DNA of 64,000 nt, from positions 62,001 through 126,000 of the forward strand of contig NZ_FMCX01000005.1 in assembly GCF_900091555.1 (NCBI RefSeq). The letters run 5' to 3'. The number at the start of each line of letters is the position of its first letter. The first letter of the stretch is position 1. This DNA comes from Micromonospora mirobrigensis (GTDB taxonomy: Bacteria; Actinomycetota; Actinomycetes; Mycobacteriales; Micromonosporaceae). The translations under genes and the position numbers were made by a program. Of this stretch, positions 33,758 to 42,007 are shown one piece after another. Under the pieces are notes generated by a model. It searched no databases, had not been told where the DNA came from, and saw only the letters and a list, made by a program, of their open reading frames with translations.

Positions 33758-34264
33758 TTGCGCAATGAACATGAGTACGTCGAGTACGTGCAGGCCCGGA
33801 TGCGGTGGCTGCGCCGGCTGGCGTACGGGCTGTGCGGGCAGTGGTCGGCCGCCGACGACCTGGTCCAGGAGTGCCTCGTCGCCCTCTACCGGCACTGGCA
33901 CCGGGCGTCGGCGGCGGACTCCGTCGACGGCTACGTCCGGGCGATGCTGGTGCACGCGTACCTGGCCGAGCGGGACCGGTCCTGGAGTCGCCGGGTCAGC
34001 CCGGTCGCCGAGGTCGTCGGGGCAGCCACGGTCCCGTCGGTGGACGCGGAGCACCGGGTGGACCTGCTGGCCGCCCTGGCGAAGCTGTCCCGCGGGCAGC
34101 GCGCCGTGCTGGTGCTGCGGTACTGGGAGGACCTCGACGTCGCCGGGACCGCGGCGGCGCTGGGCTGCTCCACCGGGACGGTCAAGAGCCAGACCTCGTA
34201 CGCCATCTCGGCGCTGCGCCGCCTGCTGCCGAACTACCAGCCGGGAGGGGCGGACACGCCATGA
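33758..34264 (+). CDS. SigE-family ECF sigma factor
   Basis: 168 residues with sigma2 (YVEYVQARMRWLRRLAYGLCGQWSAADDLVQECLVALYRHW) and sigma4 (LSRGQRAVLVLRYWEDLDVAGTAAALGCSTGTVKSQTSYAISALRRLL), the actinobacterial SigE-family ECF type. The start codon is TTG at 33758, supported by GGGAGG seven bases upstream and by the family N-terminus. The stop overlaps the ATG of the next gene (ATGA), the usual coupling to a membrane-bound partner. Confidence 0.92.
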   Translation: MRNEHEYVEYVQARMRWLRRLAYGLCGQWSAADDLVQECLVALYRHWHRASAADSVDGYVRAMLVHAYLAERDRSWSRRVSPVAEVVGAATVPSVDAEHRVDLLAALAKLSRGQRAVLVLRYWEDLDVAGTAAALGCSTGTVKSQTSYAISALRRLLPNYQPGGADTP

Positions 34265-35616
34265 GGGACCTCTTCGCCACGCTGCCGGACGAACCGCCGT
34301 CGCTGCCGCCCGGCTACCTCGACACCGTGCTCACCCGGGGCCGCCGGGCGGTCCGGCGTCGGCGGATCGGCGTCGCCGCGGCCTGGGCGGTGCTGCTGCT
34401 CCTGGTTGCCGCCCTGCTGCCCGCCGTCCACCTGCCCGCCCAGCCGGCGGCCCGGTCGGCGCGGCCGAGCCTGCCGGACCACGTCGCCGGCTACTCGCTG
34501 TTGACCAGCACCGTCGGCCGGGCCCCGGCCGGCCGGGCGATCGCCCTCTACGGCTACGGCAACGGCGAGCTGTTCAACATGTTCCAGCCGCTGGTCGTCG
34601 GCGCCGACGGCGACACCTACCGGCGGGTCGACGCCATGGTGGAGCGGAACCGCCCCTCGGCGCTGCTCGCCCCGGACGGCACCCGGGTGCTGCTCGGCGA
34701 CGACCGCGGTCAGACCGGTGACCTGCTCCTGGTGGACCTGACCACCGGCGAGCGCCGGTCGATCCCGCTCGGCGAGCGGGTCGGCGTACGCCTGCTGGCC
34801 TGGTCGCCCGACGGCGGGCACGTCGCGTACAGCGCCGCGCCGCTGCGCGCCACCGACGAGTTCGGCACCGGCAACGTGGTCGAGGCGCAGGTGGCCCGCA
34901 CCGGCACGCTGCGGCTGCTGGACGTGGCGACCGGGCGCAGCACCCCGGTGCCGGCGCTGCGGCCGGCCTGGACGGCGGCGTTCGCGCCGGACGGCCGGCG
35001 ACTCGCCGTGCAGGTCGGCCAGGAGGCCCACCTGATCGACCTGACCGGCCGCGAGTACGCCCGGGTGCCCGTCCCGGCCGGGCGTGAACTGGCCGCCGAG
35101 GCCGGCTGGACACCGGACGGCGCCTTCCTCGCCACCGTCCCGTGGCTCGGCGGCGGTCCCTCCACCGGCGAGACCGGCCACGCCACGTTCCTCTGGAAGG
35201 TGGGCGACGTGCAGTTCGTGCCGCTCGCCGCCGGCACACCACCGGCCCGCGTCCCGGACGTGGTGCAGCTGCTCGGCTGGCGCTCGGCGCAGAGCATGGT
35301 CGTGGCGACGGTCGACGGCGCGGGTCGGGCCTCCCTGGCGGAGGTGCGGCTCGACACCCGCGCCCGGCGCACGCTGTCCCGCTTCGCCACCGGCCACAGC
35401 TGCGAGCTGGGCACGCAGAGCTGCCAGCTGTTCGACCTGCACCTGGCCACCGGACTGCTGGCCGACCTGACCGTCCGCGACGCCGGTCGCCCCCGACGCG
35501 GACCCTGGCCGACACCGCTGAGCGTCGTCGTCGGCGTGACGCTGGCCGGTGTGGCGTACCTCGTGTGGCGCCGGACCGGGCGCGTGCCGGGACGCGGGCG
35601 CGAACCGGCGGCGTGA
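34261..35616 (+). CDS. membrane-anchored beta-propeller protein, probable anti-sigma partner
   Basis: 451 residues: a short cytoplasmic N-terminus (MRDLFATLPDEPPSLPPGYLDTVLTRGRR), a TM segment at about 41-60 (VAAAWAVLLLLVAALLPAV), then an extracellular WD40/TolB-like propeller (LLAPDGTRVLL, LAWSPDGGHVAYS, AFAPDGRRLAVQ, GWTPDGAFLA) and a second TM near the C-terminus. It is translationally coupled to the ECF sigma factor, so it likely controls the sigma from the membrane; the sensing role is inferred. A classical zinc-type anti-sigma domain is not present. Confidence 0.82.
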   Translation: MRDLFATLPDEPPSLPPGYLDTVLTRGRRAVRRRRIGVAAAWAVLLLLVAALLPAVHLPAQPAARSARPSLPDHVAGYSLLTSTVGRAPAGRAIALYGYGNGELFNMFQPLVVGADGDTYRRVDAMVERNRPSALLAPDGTRVLLGDDRGQTGDLLLVDLTTGERRSIPLGERVGVRLLAWSPDGGHVAYSAAPLRATDEFGTGNVVEAQVARTGTLRLLDVATGRSTPVPALRPAWTAAFAPDGRRLAVQVGQEAHLIDLTGREYARVPVPAGRELAAEAGWTPDGAFLATVPWLGGGPSTGETGHATFLWKVGDVQFVPLAAGTPPARVPDVVQLLGWRSAQSMVVATVDGAGRASLAEVRLDTRARRTLSRFATGHSCELGTQSCQLFDLHLATGLLADLTVRDAGRPRRGPWPTPLSVVVGVTLAGVAYLVWRRTGRVPGRGREPAA

Positions 35617-35621
35617 GCGGC

Positions 35622-36464
35622 TCAGAACAGCGTCGAGGGTCCGACCGGCTCCGGCTCGGGCAGCGGCGCCAGCTCCGGTAGCAGGGCGCGCACCTGGTCG
35701 TGGAAGCGGCGGGCCAGCTCCGGGGCGTCGGCGTTGTCCGGGGTGTGCACGAAGAAGGTGGGGGAGCGGCCCTCGCGCAGCCAGCCGGCCACCACCGGCA
35801 GCCAGGGTTGCCAGCCCTCCACCGTCCGCGCCGGATCGTCCCGGCCCAGGTAACGGACGACCGGCCGGTCGGTCAGCGCCGCCGTGCGCAACGGCGTACG
35901 CGGCTTGCGGGTCCACGCCTCCCGCTCCGCGTCGCTGGTCGGCGGGGTACCGAAGAACGCGGTGGTGTCGAACGGCACCCACTCCGCGCCGAGCGCCGCC
36001 TCCAGCGCCGCCACCGCCGCCGGGTCGGTGAAGAACGCGGGGTGGCGGACCTCGACGGCGTACCGGTGGGTGGTGGGCAGGCCGCGCAGGAACCGACCCA
36101 GGGTTGGTACGTCGCCGGGGCCGAACGAGCCCGGCAGCTGGATCCAGAGGGCGTGGGTCCGCGGGCCGAGCGGCTCGATCGCGGTCAGGAAGGAGCGCAG
36201 CTCCTCGTCGGCGCCGGTGAGCCGCCGGTCGTGGGTGACCACCCTCGGCAGCTTCAGCACGAACCGGAAGTCCGGACCGGTCTGCCGGGCCCACGACGCC
36301 ACCGTCTCCCGGGCCGGGGTGGCGTAGAAGGTGGTGTTCCCCTCCACCGCGGTGCACCAGCCCGCGTACGCGCGCAGCCGCTCGTCGGCCGGCAGCGGAT
36401 GCGGCAGGAACCGCCCCTGCCAGGACCGGTGCTGCCACATCGCGCACCCCACGTGCAGCCGCAT
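35622..36464 (-). CDS. DUF72 protein
   Basis: 280 residues, TIM-barrel-like family DUF72: MRLHVGCAMWQH, the early VEGNTTFYATP motif, VLKLPRVVTHDRRL, WIQLPGSFGP and VEVRHPAFF, with FFVHTPDNADAPELARRFHDQV at the end. The function of the family is unknown. It converges on the propeller gene (5-nt gap) and is divergent from the GNAT gene. Confidence 0.92.
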   Translation of the reverse strand: MRLHVGCAMWQHRSWQGRFLPHPLPADERLRAYAGWCTAVEGNTTFYATPARETVASWARQTGPDFRFVLKLPRVVTHDRRLTGADEELRSFLTAIEPLGPRTHALWIQLPGSFGPGDVPTLGRFLRGLPTTHRYAVEVRHPAFFTDPAAVAALEAALGAEWVPFDTTAFFGTPPTSDAEREAWTRKPRTPLRTAALTDRPVVRYLGRDDPARTVEGWQPWLPVVAGWLREGRSPTFFVHTPDNADAPELARRFHDQVRALLPELAPLPEPEPVGPSTLF

Positions 36465-36545
36465 CAGACCTCCCGCTCGCAGCCGACCCGGGCGTACGCT
36501 ATCCGGCGGGCCGCGCCCCGACCACCGGGGCACTATCGTCGGCGC

Positions 36546-37079
36546 ATGCCCGAGCTGGTCGAGCCGACGGTACGCCTGCACGCCGCGTGGCTGGACGCGC
36601 GCGACGACTGGGGTCCCGGCCTCCACGAGGACGGCTTCGGCCTGCGCCCCTCCGACGAGGTCGACTCGCCCGCCGGGTTCGCCGCCTGGGTGGCCCGACT
36701 GACCGAGAGCGCGCGGCCGGCCGACGACGACCGGCCCCGCTGCACCTACCGGTGGATCGTCGAGGAAGGCCGGGTGCTCGGCGGGATCGCGCTGCGGCAC
36801 CAGCCCAGCGACCTGGGCCAGATCGGGTACGGCATCCGGCCGTCCGCCCGCCGGCGCGGGCTGGCCACCTGGGCGCTGGGCCGGATGCTCGACGAGGCGC
36901 GCGCGCTCGGCCGGGACCGGCTGCTGATCGTCTGCGTGACGGACAACATCGCCTCGGCGCGCACCATCGAGCGCAACGGTGGCGTGCTCGAAGGCGTGGT
37001 GGCGAGCTCCCTCGGCCCGGTCCGGCGCTACCGGGTCGTCCTCCGGCAGCCCATCGACAGCGCCGCCGACAATCCATAG
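36546..37079 (+). CDS. GNAT-family N-acetyltransferase
   Basis: 177 residues with the GNAT acetyl-CoA site GIRPSARRRGLATWALGRML (Q/RxxGxA pattern) and ASARTIERNGGVLEG at the end of the fold, as in acetyltransferases of the RimJ/YjcK type. The N-terminal half includes WIVEEGRVLGGIALRH. The acceptor substrate is unknown. Confidence 0.9.
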   Translation: MPELVEPTVRLHAAWLDARDDWGPGLHEDGFGLRPSDEVDSPAGFAAWVARLTESARPADDDRPRCTYRWIVEEGRVLGGIALRHQPSDLGQIGYGIRPSARRRGLATWALGRMLDEARALGRDRLLIVCVTDNIASARTIERNGGVLEGVVASSLGPVRRYRVVLRQPIDSAADNP

Positions 37080-37120
37080 ACTCCGATCCTTCTGGTACCA
37101 CGAGTCCCGGGAGGACCCAC

Positions 37121-37912
37121 GTGTCGAGCGAAACCCGACCGCACGCCGCCGTACCGCTGCTGTCCCGCCTCGCCGCGACGGCGGTGCTCTCCGCCGCGCT
37201 GGTCGCCGCCGGTGGCGCCGCCGCGACCGCCGCACCGGCCGCTGCCGGCGGCGCCGAGGGTGCCGCGCCGACCGGCGAGCCCACGCCGACCGGCGGGCCG
37301 TGCGCGTACACGCCGACGCCGGACGACCCGGCGGCCCGGCCGGTGCCGCTGCCGCCGGACCCCCGGCGGACGCCGGACCACGGGACGGTCCGGGTCACCC
37401 TGCGGACCAGCCAGGGCCCGATCGGGCTCACCCTTGACCGGGAGCAGGCGCCCTGCACGGTGCAGAGCTTCCTGCACCTGGCCCGGCACAGGTTCTACGA
37501 CCACACGCCCTGCCACCGGCTGACCGCGTCCCCGCGGCTCAAGGTGCTCCAGTGCGGCGACCCGACCGGCACCGGTGAGGGCGGCCCCGGCTACCGCTAC
37601 GCCGACGAGCTGCCGACCGACCTGCCGCCGACGCCGATCGACCCGACCGGGGTCCGTCGGCTCTACGCCCGGGGCACCCTGGCGATGGCCAACGCCGGCC
37701 CGGACACCAACGGCAGCCAGTTCTTCCTGGTGCAGTCCGACTCGGCGCTGCGCCCCGACTACACCATCTTCGGCACCATCGACGCGGCCGGACTGGCCAC
37801 CCTGGACCGGATCGCGGCCGGCGGGATCGTCGCCACCCCGGAGAACCCGACCCCGATCGACGGCGCGCCGGCCCTGCCGGTGGAGATCTACCGGGCCAAG
37901 CGGGGCAGCTGA
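37121..37912 (+). CDS. secreted cyclophilin-type peptidyl-prolyl isomerase
   Basis: 263 residues starting at GTG with GGGAGGA upstream. A Sec signal (LLSRLAATAVLSAALVAAGGAAATAAP) and a Pro/Gly-rich linker precede the cyclophilin domain (GTVRVTLRTSQGPIGLTLDREQAPCTVQSFLHLARHRFYDHTPCHRL, MANAGPDTNGSQFFLVQ). There is no lipobox at the cleavage site. The usual core FHR is altered to CHR, like the related secreted actinobacterial cyclophilins. It probably assists folding outside the cell. Confidence 0.92.
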   Translation: MSSETRPHAAVPLLSRLAATAVLSAALVAAGGAAATAAPAAAGGAEGAAPTGEPTPTGGPCAYTPTPDDPAARPVPLPPDPRRTPDHGTVRVTLRTSQGPIGLTLDREQAPCTVQSFLHLARHRFYDHTPCHRLTASPRLKVLQCGDPTGTGEGGPGYRYADELPTDLPPTPIDPTGVRRLYARGTLAMANAGPDTNGSQFFLVQSDSALRPDYTIFGTIDAAGLATLDRIAAGGIVATPENPTPIDGAPALPVEIYRAKRGS

Positions 37913-37990
37913 CCGCCGCGGTCCGGCCGGGGTGGCGCGTCCGCCCCGCCGGGCCGCTCCCGGTTGCGTCGCTGGCCTACGCTGCCGCCG

Positions 37991-38160
37991 GTGAACGCTC
38001 CTCGCCGCATCCTGGTGTACGCGGAGCGGATCGAGGCGATCTGCCGGCGGGATGGGGGAGCGTGCTCTCCGGCGACTCGATCCTGCTCGGGCACCTCACC
38101 GGTTTCGGCACGGTCCGCCGCCGCCTCCACGCCTGGCTGACCACCCTCCCCACCCCCTGA
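37991..38160 (+). pseudogene. possible frameshifted gene remnant
   Basis: In the ~400-bp gap between the cyclophilin and katE, a GTG-started frame (NAPRRILVYAERIEAICRRDGG) runs into noise, while a +1 frame beginning near 38060 continues with a gene-like GDSILLGHLTGFGTVRRR tail and stops at TGA 38158-38160. Together they look like one short degenerate coding sequence joined by a frameshift. The family is not recognised. Confidence 0.35.
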
Positions 38161-38166
38161 CAGGGG

Positions 38167-38228
38167 GCAACTTCGGGGAAGTTGCTGCGTCCTGCCTCGG
38201 CCAGGGAGCAACTTCGGCGAAGTCGTTG
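38167..38228. repeat. tandem palindromic repeats
   Basis: Two copies of a short inverted repeat, 41 nt apart: GCAACTTC-GGG-GAAGTTGC (38167-38185, perfect 8-bp arms) and GCAACTTC-GGC-GAAGTCGTTG (38208-38228, imperfect). Each is preceded by CAGGGGG or CAGGGA. They lie downstream of katE and of the remnant, in no gene. Confidence 0.7.
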
Positions 38229-38254
38229 ACTGCTCCGCGCCGCGAGGCGCGGGG

Positions 38255-38294
38255 AGGGGCCGCCACCTCCGCGGGTGCGGTGGTGGCGGCCCCT
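38255..38294 (-). terminator. katE terminator hairpin
   Basis: AGGGGCCGCCACC (38255-38267) pairs perfectly over 13 bp with GGTGGCGGCCCCT (38282-38294), loop 14 nt, starting 16 nt after the katE stop. No U-tract. Confidence 0.7.
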
Positions 38295-38310
38295 CGTCGA
38301 GTGCGGTGGG

Positions 38311-40572
38311 TCAGGAGACGGAGCTGGGGAAGCGGTCCCAGACACGGTGGGCGGCCATCAGGCTCTGCACGGCCGCGAGGGTGTCGCTGCCGTCCTCACC
38401 CGTGACCACGCCGGGGGTGCCGGCCACGCCGGCCCGCTCCAGCACGGTCACGCCGGTGCCCCAGGCGCCGATCGCCTTGGCGTGCCGCCAGCACTCCTGG
38501 ACCATCAGCAGCACCCGCGGGTCGATCCCCGGCGCGCCCGGCGCGCCCGCCTTCTCGTCCCGGGCGGCCAGCGCGTCCGGTGCCGGCGCGGGCGCCCCGG
38601 CCAGCAGCAACGCGTCGAACTCCACCGAGCGGCCGGTGGCGAAGGTCCGCTGCACCGGCAGGCCGCCGACCGTGCCGCCGTGCGCGGCGACCAGCAGCGG
38701 CACCATGCCGGCGGAGAACACCGCCCGGCGTACGTGGCCGACGCCGTCGAGATCGCTGTCGGCGTCCACCACGATCCCGACCATCCGGCCGTCGGCCGGC
38801 CACTGGCGTCCCACCTGGGACAGCGCGGGGCTCGGCGCGACCTCGGCCAGCGGCTCGCTCGGCTGCGGCGCGGGCAGGCCCAACCCGGTGGCCACCTGCT
38901 CGCAGAGCACCGGGTCGATGTTGGCCAGCGCCCGCAGCTGCCGTTCCTTGATCGCCTGGTGGTAGCACTTGCCCAGCTCGAAGGTGTACGCCCGGACGAT
39001 GTGCTCCCTCTCCACCGGCGACATGCTCAGCCAGAACAGCCGGGCCTGGCTGAAGTGGTCGTCGAACGAGGCGGGACTGGCCCGGACCTTCGGGGCCTCG
39101 GCCACGGTCACCGGCACGTCGACGAAGGGGTGGTCGTCCGGGCCGGCCGGGAAGGGGTTGCCGCCGTCCAGCGAGTTCGGCCGGTACGGCGCCACCCCCG
39201 CGTGGACGGCCTGCTGGTGGAAGCCGTCGCGCAGCATGTCGTTGACCGCGGCGTGCGGCCGGTTGATCGGGATCTGGGTGAAGTTCGGCCCGGCCAGGCG
39301 GGTGAGCTGCGTGTCCAGGTAGGAGAAGAGCCGGCCCTGCAACAGCGGGTCGTTGGTGACGTCGATGCCCGGCGGCAGGTGGCCGAGGTGGAAGGCGACC
39401 TGCTCGGTCTCGGCGAAGAAGTTGCGCGGCGTACGGTTCAGCACCAGCCGGCCCACCGGCTGCACCTCGGCCAGCTCCTCCGGCACGATCTTCGTCGGGT
39501 CGAGCAGGTCGATCCCGGCGAAGGTCTCCTCCGGGGTGTCCGGGAAGACCTGGATGCCGAGTTCCCACTCGGGGAACGCGCCGGCCTCGATCGCGTCGTA
39601 CAGGTCCCGCCGGTGGAAGTCGGGGTCGATGCCGTTGAGCAGCTGCGCCTCCTCCCAGGTCAGCGAGTGCACGCCCAGCTTCGGCTTCCAGTGGAACTTG
39701 ACCAGCACCGTCTCACCGGCGGCGTTGACCAGCCGGAAGGTGTGGACGCCGAAACCCTCCATGGTCCGGTACGAGCGGGGGATGCCCCGGTCGGACATGT
39801 TCCAGATGGTGTGGTGCTGCGCCTCGGTGTGCAGCGACACGAAGTCCCAGAAGGTGTCGTGCGCGCTCTGCGCCTGCGGGATCTCCCGGTCCGGGTGCGG
39901 CTTGGCGGCGTGGATGATGTCGGGGAACTTGATGGCGTCCTGGATGAAGAAGACCGGCATGTTGTTGCCGACCAGGTCGAAGGTGCCCTCGTCGGTGTAG
40001 AACTTGGTCGCGAAGCCGCGGGTGTCGCGGACGGTGTCGGCCGACCCGCGCGAGCCGAGGACTGTGGAGAACCGGACGAAGACCTCGGTCTCCTTGCCCT
40101 TGGCGAGGAAGCCCGCGGTGGTCAGCCGATCGGCGGTGCCGTAGCCGGTGAAGACGCCGTGTGCCCCGGTGCCCCTGGCGTGCACCACCCGCTCCGGGAT
40201 CCGTTCGTGGTCGAAGTGGGTGATCTTCTCGCGGAAGTGGTGGTCCTGGAGCAGGATCGGGCCGCGGGGGCCGGCCTTGAGGGAGTGGTCGGTGTCGCGC
40301 AGCCGGGTGCCGTTGGCGGTGGTGAGATAGGCGCCCTGCTGGCCCTTGGCGATCTTCGGTACGCCGGTGCGGGCGCCGGTCGGCGTGACCGTCTCCGGTG
40401 CGCCCTGTTCCTTCTTCGGCGGCAGCGGGTCGTGCGGCGTGGTGGGCTCCTCGAGCGGCGGGGGCGCGCTGCCGGGGGCGCCGGGCACGTCGGGGGTCAG
40501 GACACCGGCCACCTTCTCCGCCGCGTTCTCCACGACGTCCTTGACGGCCTTTGCGGGGTTGCTGGATTCCAC
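38311..40572 (-). CDS. katE: large-subunit catalase (HPII/KatE type)
   Basis: 753 residues. The catalase core contains VVHARGTGAHGVF with the catalytic His, NNMPVFFIQDAIKFPD, and the haem-ligand region RLFSYLDTQLTRL with Tyr. The C-terminal ~150 residues form the flavodoxin/GATase-like domain typical of large catalases (MVGIVVDADSDLDGV...VEFDALLLAG). It disproportionates H2O2. GGAGGGA precedes the ATG, and a SigB-like promoter lies about 70-95 nt upstream, so expression in general stress is expected. Confidence 0.96.
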   Translation of the reverse strand: MESSNPAKAVKDVVENAAEKVAGVLTPDVPGAPGSAPPPLEEPTTPHDPLPPKKEQGAPETVTPTGARTGVPKIAKGQQGAYLTTANGTRLRDTDHSLKAGPRGPILLQDHHFREKITHFDHERIPERVVHARGTGAHGVFTGYGTADRLTTAGFLAKGKETEVFVRFSTVLGSRGSADTVRDTRGFATKFYTDEGTFDLVGNNMPVFFIQDAIKFPDIIHAAKPHPDREIPQAQSAHDTFWDFVSLHTEAQHHTIWNMSDRGIPRSYRTMEGFGVHTFRLVNAAGETVLVKFHWKPKLGVHSLTWEEAQLLNGIDPDFHRRDLYDAIEAGAFPEWELGIQVFPDTPEETFAGIDLLDPTKIVPEELAEVQPVGRLVLNRTPRNFFAETEQVAFHLGHLPPGIDVTNDPLLQGRLFSYLDTQLTRLAGPNFTQIPINRPHAAVNDMLRDGFHQQAVHAGVAPYRPNSLDGGNPFPAGPDDHPFVDVPVTVAEAPKVRASPASFDDHFSQARLFWLSMSPVEREHIVRAYTFELGKCYHQAIKERQLRALANIDPVLCEQVATGLGLPAPQPSEPLAEVAPSPALSQVGRQWPADGRMVGIVVDADSDLDGVGHVRRAVFSAGMVPLLVAAHGGTVGGLPVQRTFATGRSVEFDALLLAGAPAPAPDALAARDEKAGAPGAPGIDPRVLLMVQECWRHAKAIGAWGTGVTVLERAGVAGTPGVVTGEDGSDTLAAVQSLMAAHRVWDRFPSSVS

Positions 40573-40642
40573 GGAACGGATCCCTCCCTGGAGCTGTTGC
40601 GGGCGCTCCTACCGAGCTGGTCGCGGGCAGGTTTCTCCTGCC

Positions 40643-40667
40643 CTACCCCGGTCACAACCGGCAAAAC
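40643..40667 (-). promoter_or_regulatory. SigB/SigF-like promoter of katE
   Basis: Minus strand: GTTT (40667-40664), 15 nt, GGGTAG (40648-40643), 71 nt before the katE ATG. This matches the SigB-class consensus GTTT-N14-16-GGGTAT except for the last base. Confidence 0.65.
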
Positions 40668-40700
40668 AACGCGGATTGCCCCAGCGGCGATGGACAGGTG

Positions 40701-40726
40701 GTTTGGCCGGGAGCCAGGCGGGGCAA
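40701..40726 (+). promoter_or_regulatory. SigB/SigF-like promoter of the GlsB-type gene
   Basis: GTTT (40701-40704), 16 nt, GGGCAA (40721-40726), 41 nt before the ATG of the membrane protein gene. The -10 is degenerate. It is divergent from the katE promoter in the same 195-bp region. Confidence 0.45.
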
Positions 40727-40767
40727 AGATCCGGGCCGAAGGACACCCCCTGAAAAGGACGGCTCTC

Positions 40768-41040
40768 ATGACTGTTACCGGCATCCTCACCGCCATCGTC
40801 ATCGGTCTGATCATCGGCGCGCTCGGCCGCCTGGTCGTACCGGGCAAGCAGAACATCCCGATCTGGCTCACACTGCTCATCGGTGTGGTCGCCGCGATCC
40901 TCGGCACCATCGTCGCCAACGCGTTCGGCGTGAAGGACACCAACGGCATCGACTGGATCGAGCTCCTGCTCCAGGTGATCTTCGCCGCCATCGGTGTGGC
41001 CATCGTCGCCGGCACCTACGGCCGTCGCCGGGTGCGCTGA
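40768..41040 (+). CDS. GlsB/YeaQ/YmgE-family stress membrane protein
   Basis: 90 residues, three membrane segments (GILTAIVIGLIIGALGRLVVP, IPIWLTLLIGVVAAILGTIVAN, ELLLQVIFAAIGVAIVAGTYG) with the conserved GRLVVPGKQ loop of the transglycosylase-associated protein family. Such proteins are stress-induced in many bacteria. AAAAGGA precedes the ATG. Confidence 0.93.
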   Translation: MTVTGILTAIVIGLIIGALGRLVVPGKQNIPIWLTLLIGVVAAILGTIVANAFGVKDTNGIDWIELLLQVIFAAIGVAIVAGTYGRRRVR

Positions 41041-41129
41041 CCCCCGCAGCGCCACGACGCCGACCCACCCCGACCCCCGGGGTGGGTCGGCGTTCTGCTG
41101 TCCGCCGCCGGGCGCGGGATACTGGGGCG

Positions 41130-41873
41130 ATGGTTTCGCGTACGCCGGTGGGCTGGGCGCCGCCGACCGCCCCGGTGCTGCTGGTCTTCGGCCGGGGCGT
41201 CGACTGCGTCGACGGCGGCTACCGGCTCGGTCCCGACGGCCTCGCCCGGGTCCACGCCGCCGTGGACTACGTCGCGGCCCATCGCGACGAGTTCCAGCGG
41301 GCCGCCCGGCGCGGCCGGCCGCCACGGGTCGTCTTCACCGGCGGCTGGGCCGACGCGTGCGAGGGCGCGGCGGCGCCACCGGCCGGCAGCCGGGAGGGCG
41401 ACCTGATGCTCCGCGCGGCCCGCGCCGCCGGCCTGCACCGGTACGCGGACCTGCGGGTCGAGAGCCGGTCCCGCAGCACCCTGGAGAACCTGGTCCACAC
41501 CGCGGCCGACGGCCTGCTGGCGGGGTGGAAGTTCGGCGCCCGGCAACCGTTGGGGCTGGTCTCGCACTCGTGGCACCTGCCCCGGGTGCGGCTCCTCGCC
41601 GCCAAGGTGCTCGGCCTGCGCGGCCCGGCGCTGCGCGACGTACCGGTGTCCGATGCTGACCCGCGGGGGCGGCGGTCGGAACGGGCCGCCCGCCTCGCCT
41701 GCCGGGTGGCCTACCTGGGCGTGGGCGACCCGGCCGCCCTGCTGCGCCGGGAGCGCGCGATGGTGGCCACGCTGCGGCGGGCCGAACGGCTCGGCGCGGC
41801 GCTGGGCCTGGGCGGACCGGCCACGGACGAGGCGCCGGGCGGCGCGACCCGGAGGCCGGGCCGGCGCGGGTGA
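41130..41873 (+). CDS. YdcF/SanA-like DUF218 protein
   Basis: 247 residues with the DUF218 pattern: VLLVFGRGVDCVDGGYRLGPDGLARVHAAVDY, VVFTGGWAD, ESRSRSTLENLVHTAADGLL (the SxST-xEN motif) and LVSHSWHLPRVRLLA. There is no N-terminal membrane anchor, unlike ElyC or SanA. The family is linked to cell-envelope or vancomycin phenotypes; the enzymatic role is unknown. Confidence 0.85.
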   Translation: MVSRTPVGWAPPTAPVLLVFGRGVDCVDGGYRLGPDGLARVHAAVDYVAAHRDEFQRAARRGRPPRVVFTGGWADACEGAAAPPAGSREGDLMLRAARAAGLHRYADLRVESRSRSTLENLVHTAADGLLAGWKFGARQPLGLVSHSWHLPRVRLLAAKVLGLRGPALRDVPVSDADPRGRRSERAARLACRVAYLGVGDPAALLRRERAMVATLRRAERLGAALGLGGPATDEAPGGATRRPGRRG

Positions 41874-42007
41874 CGGCGGTCCGGGAAATCGACGCCGGCG
41901 AGGGCGCGACGCGGCGACCCGAACTGGGTATGTGAGGCCGTCCGGCCCACCGGCGCCGCCACCGACCACCGTCGACGGCGGGCGGCGCAGGCGACGAGAG
42001 GAAACCG

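Noticed and set aside
41931..41936. GGGTAT as SigB -10 for the glycosyltransferase at 42008
   Set aside because: No GTTT-like -35 at the needed spacing, so the match is likely chance.
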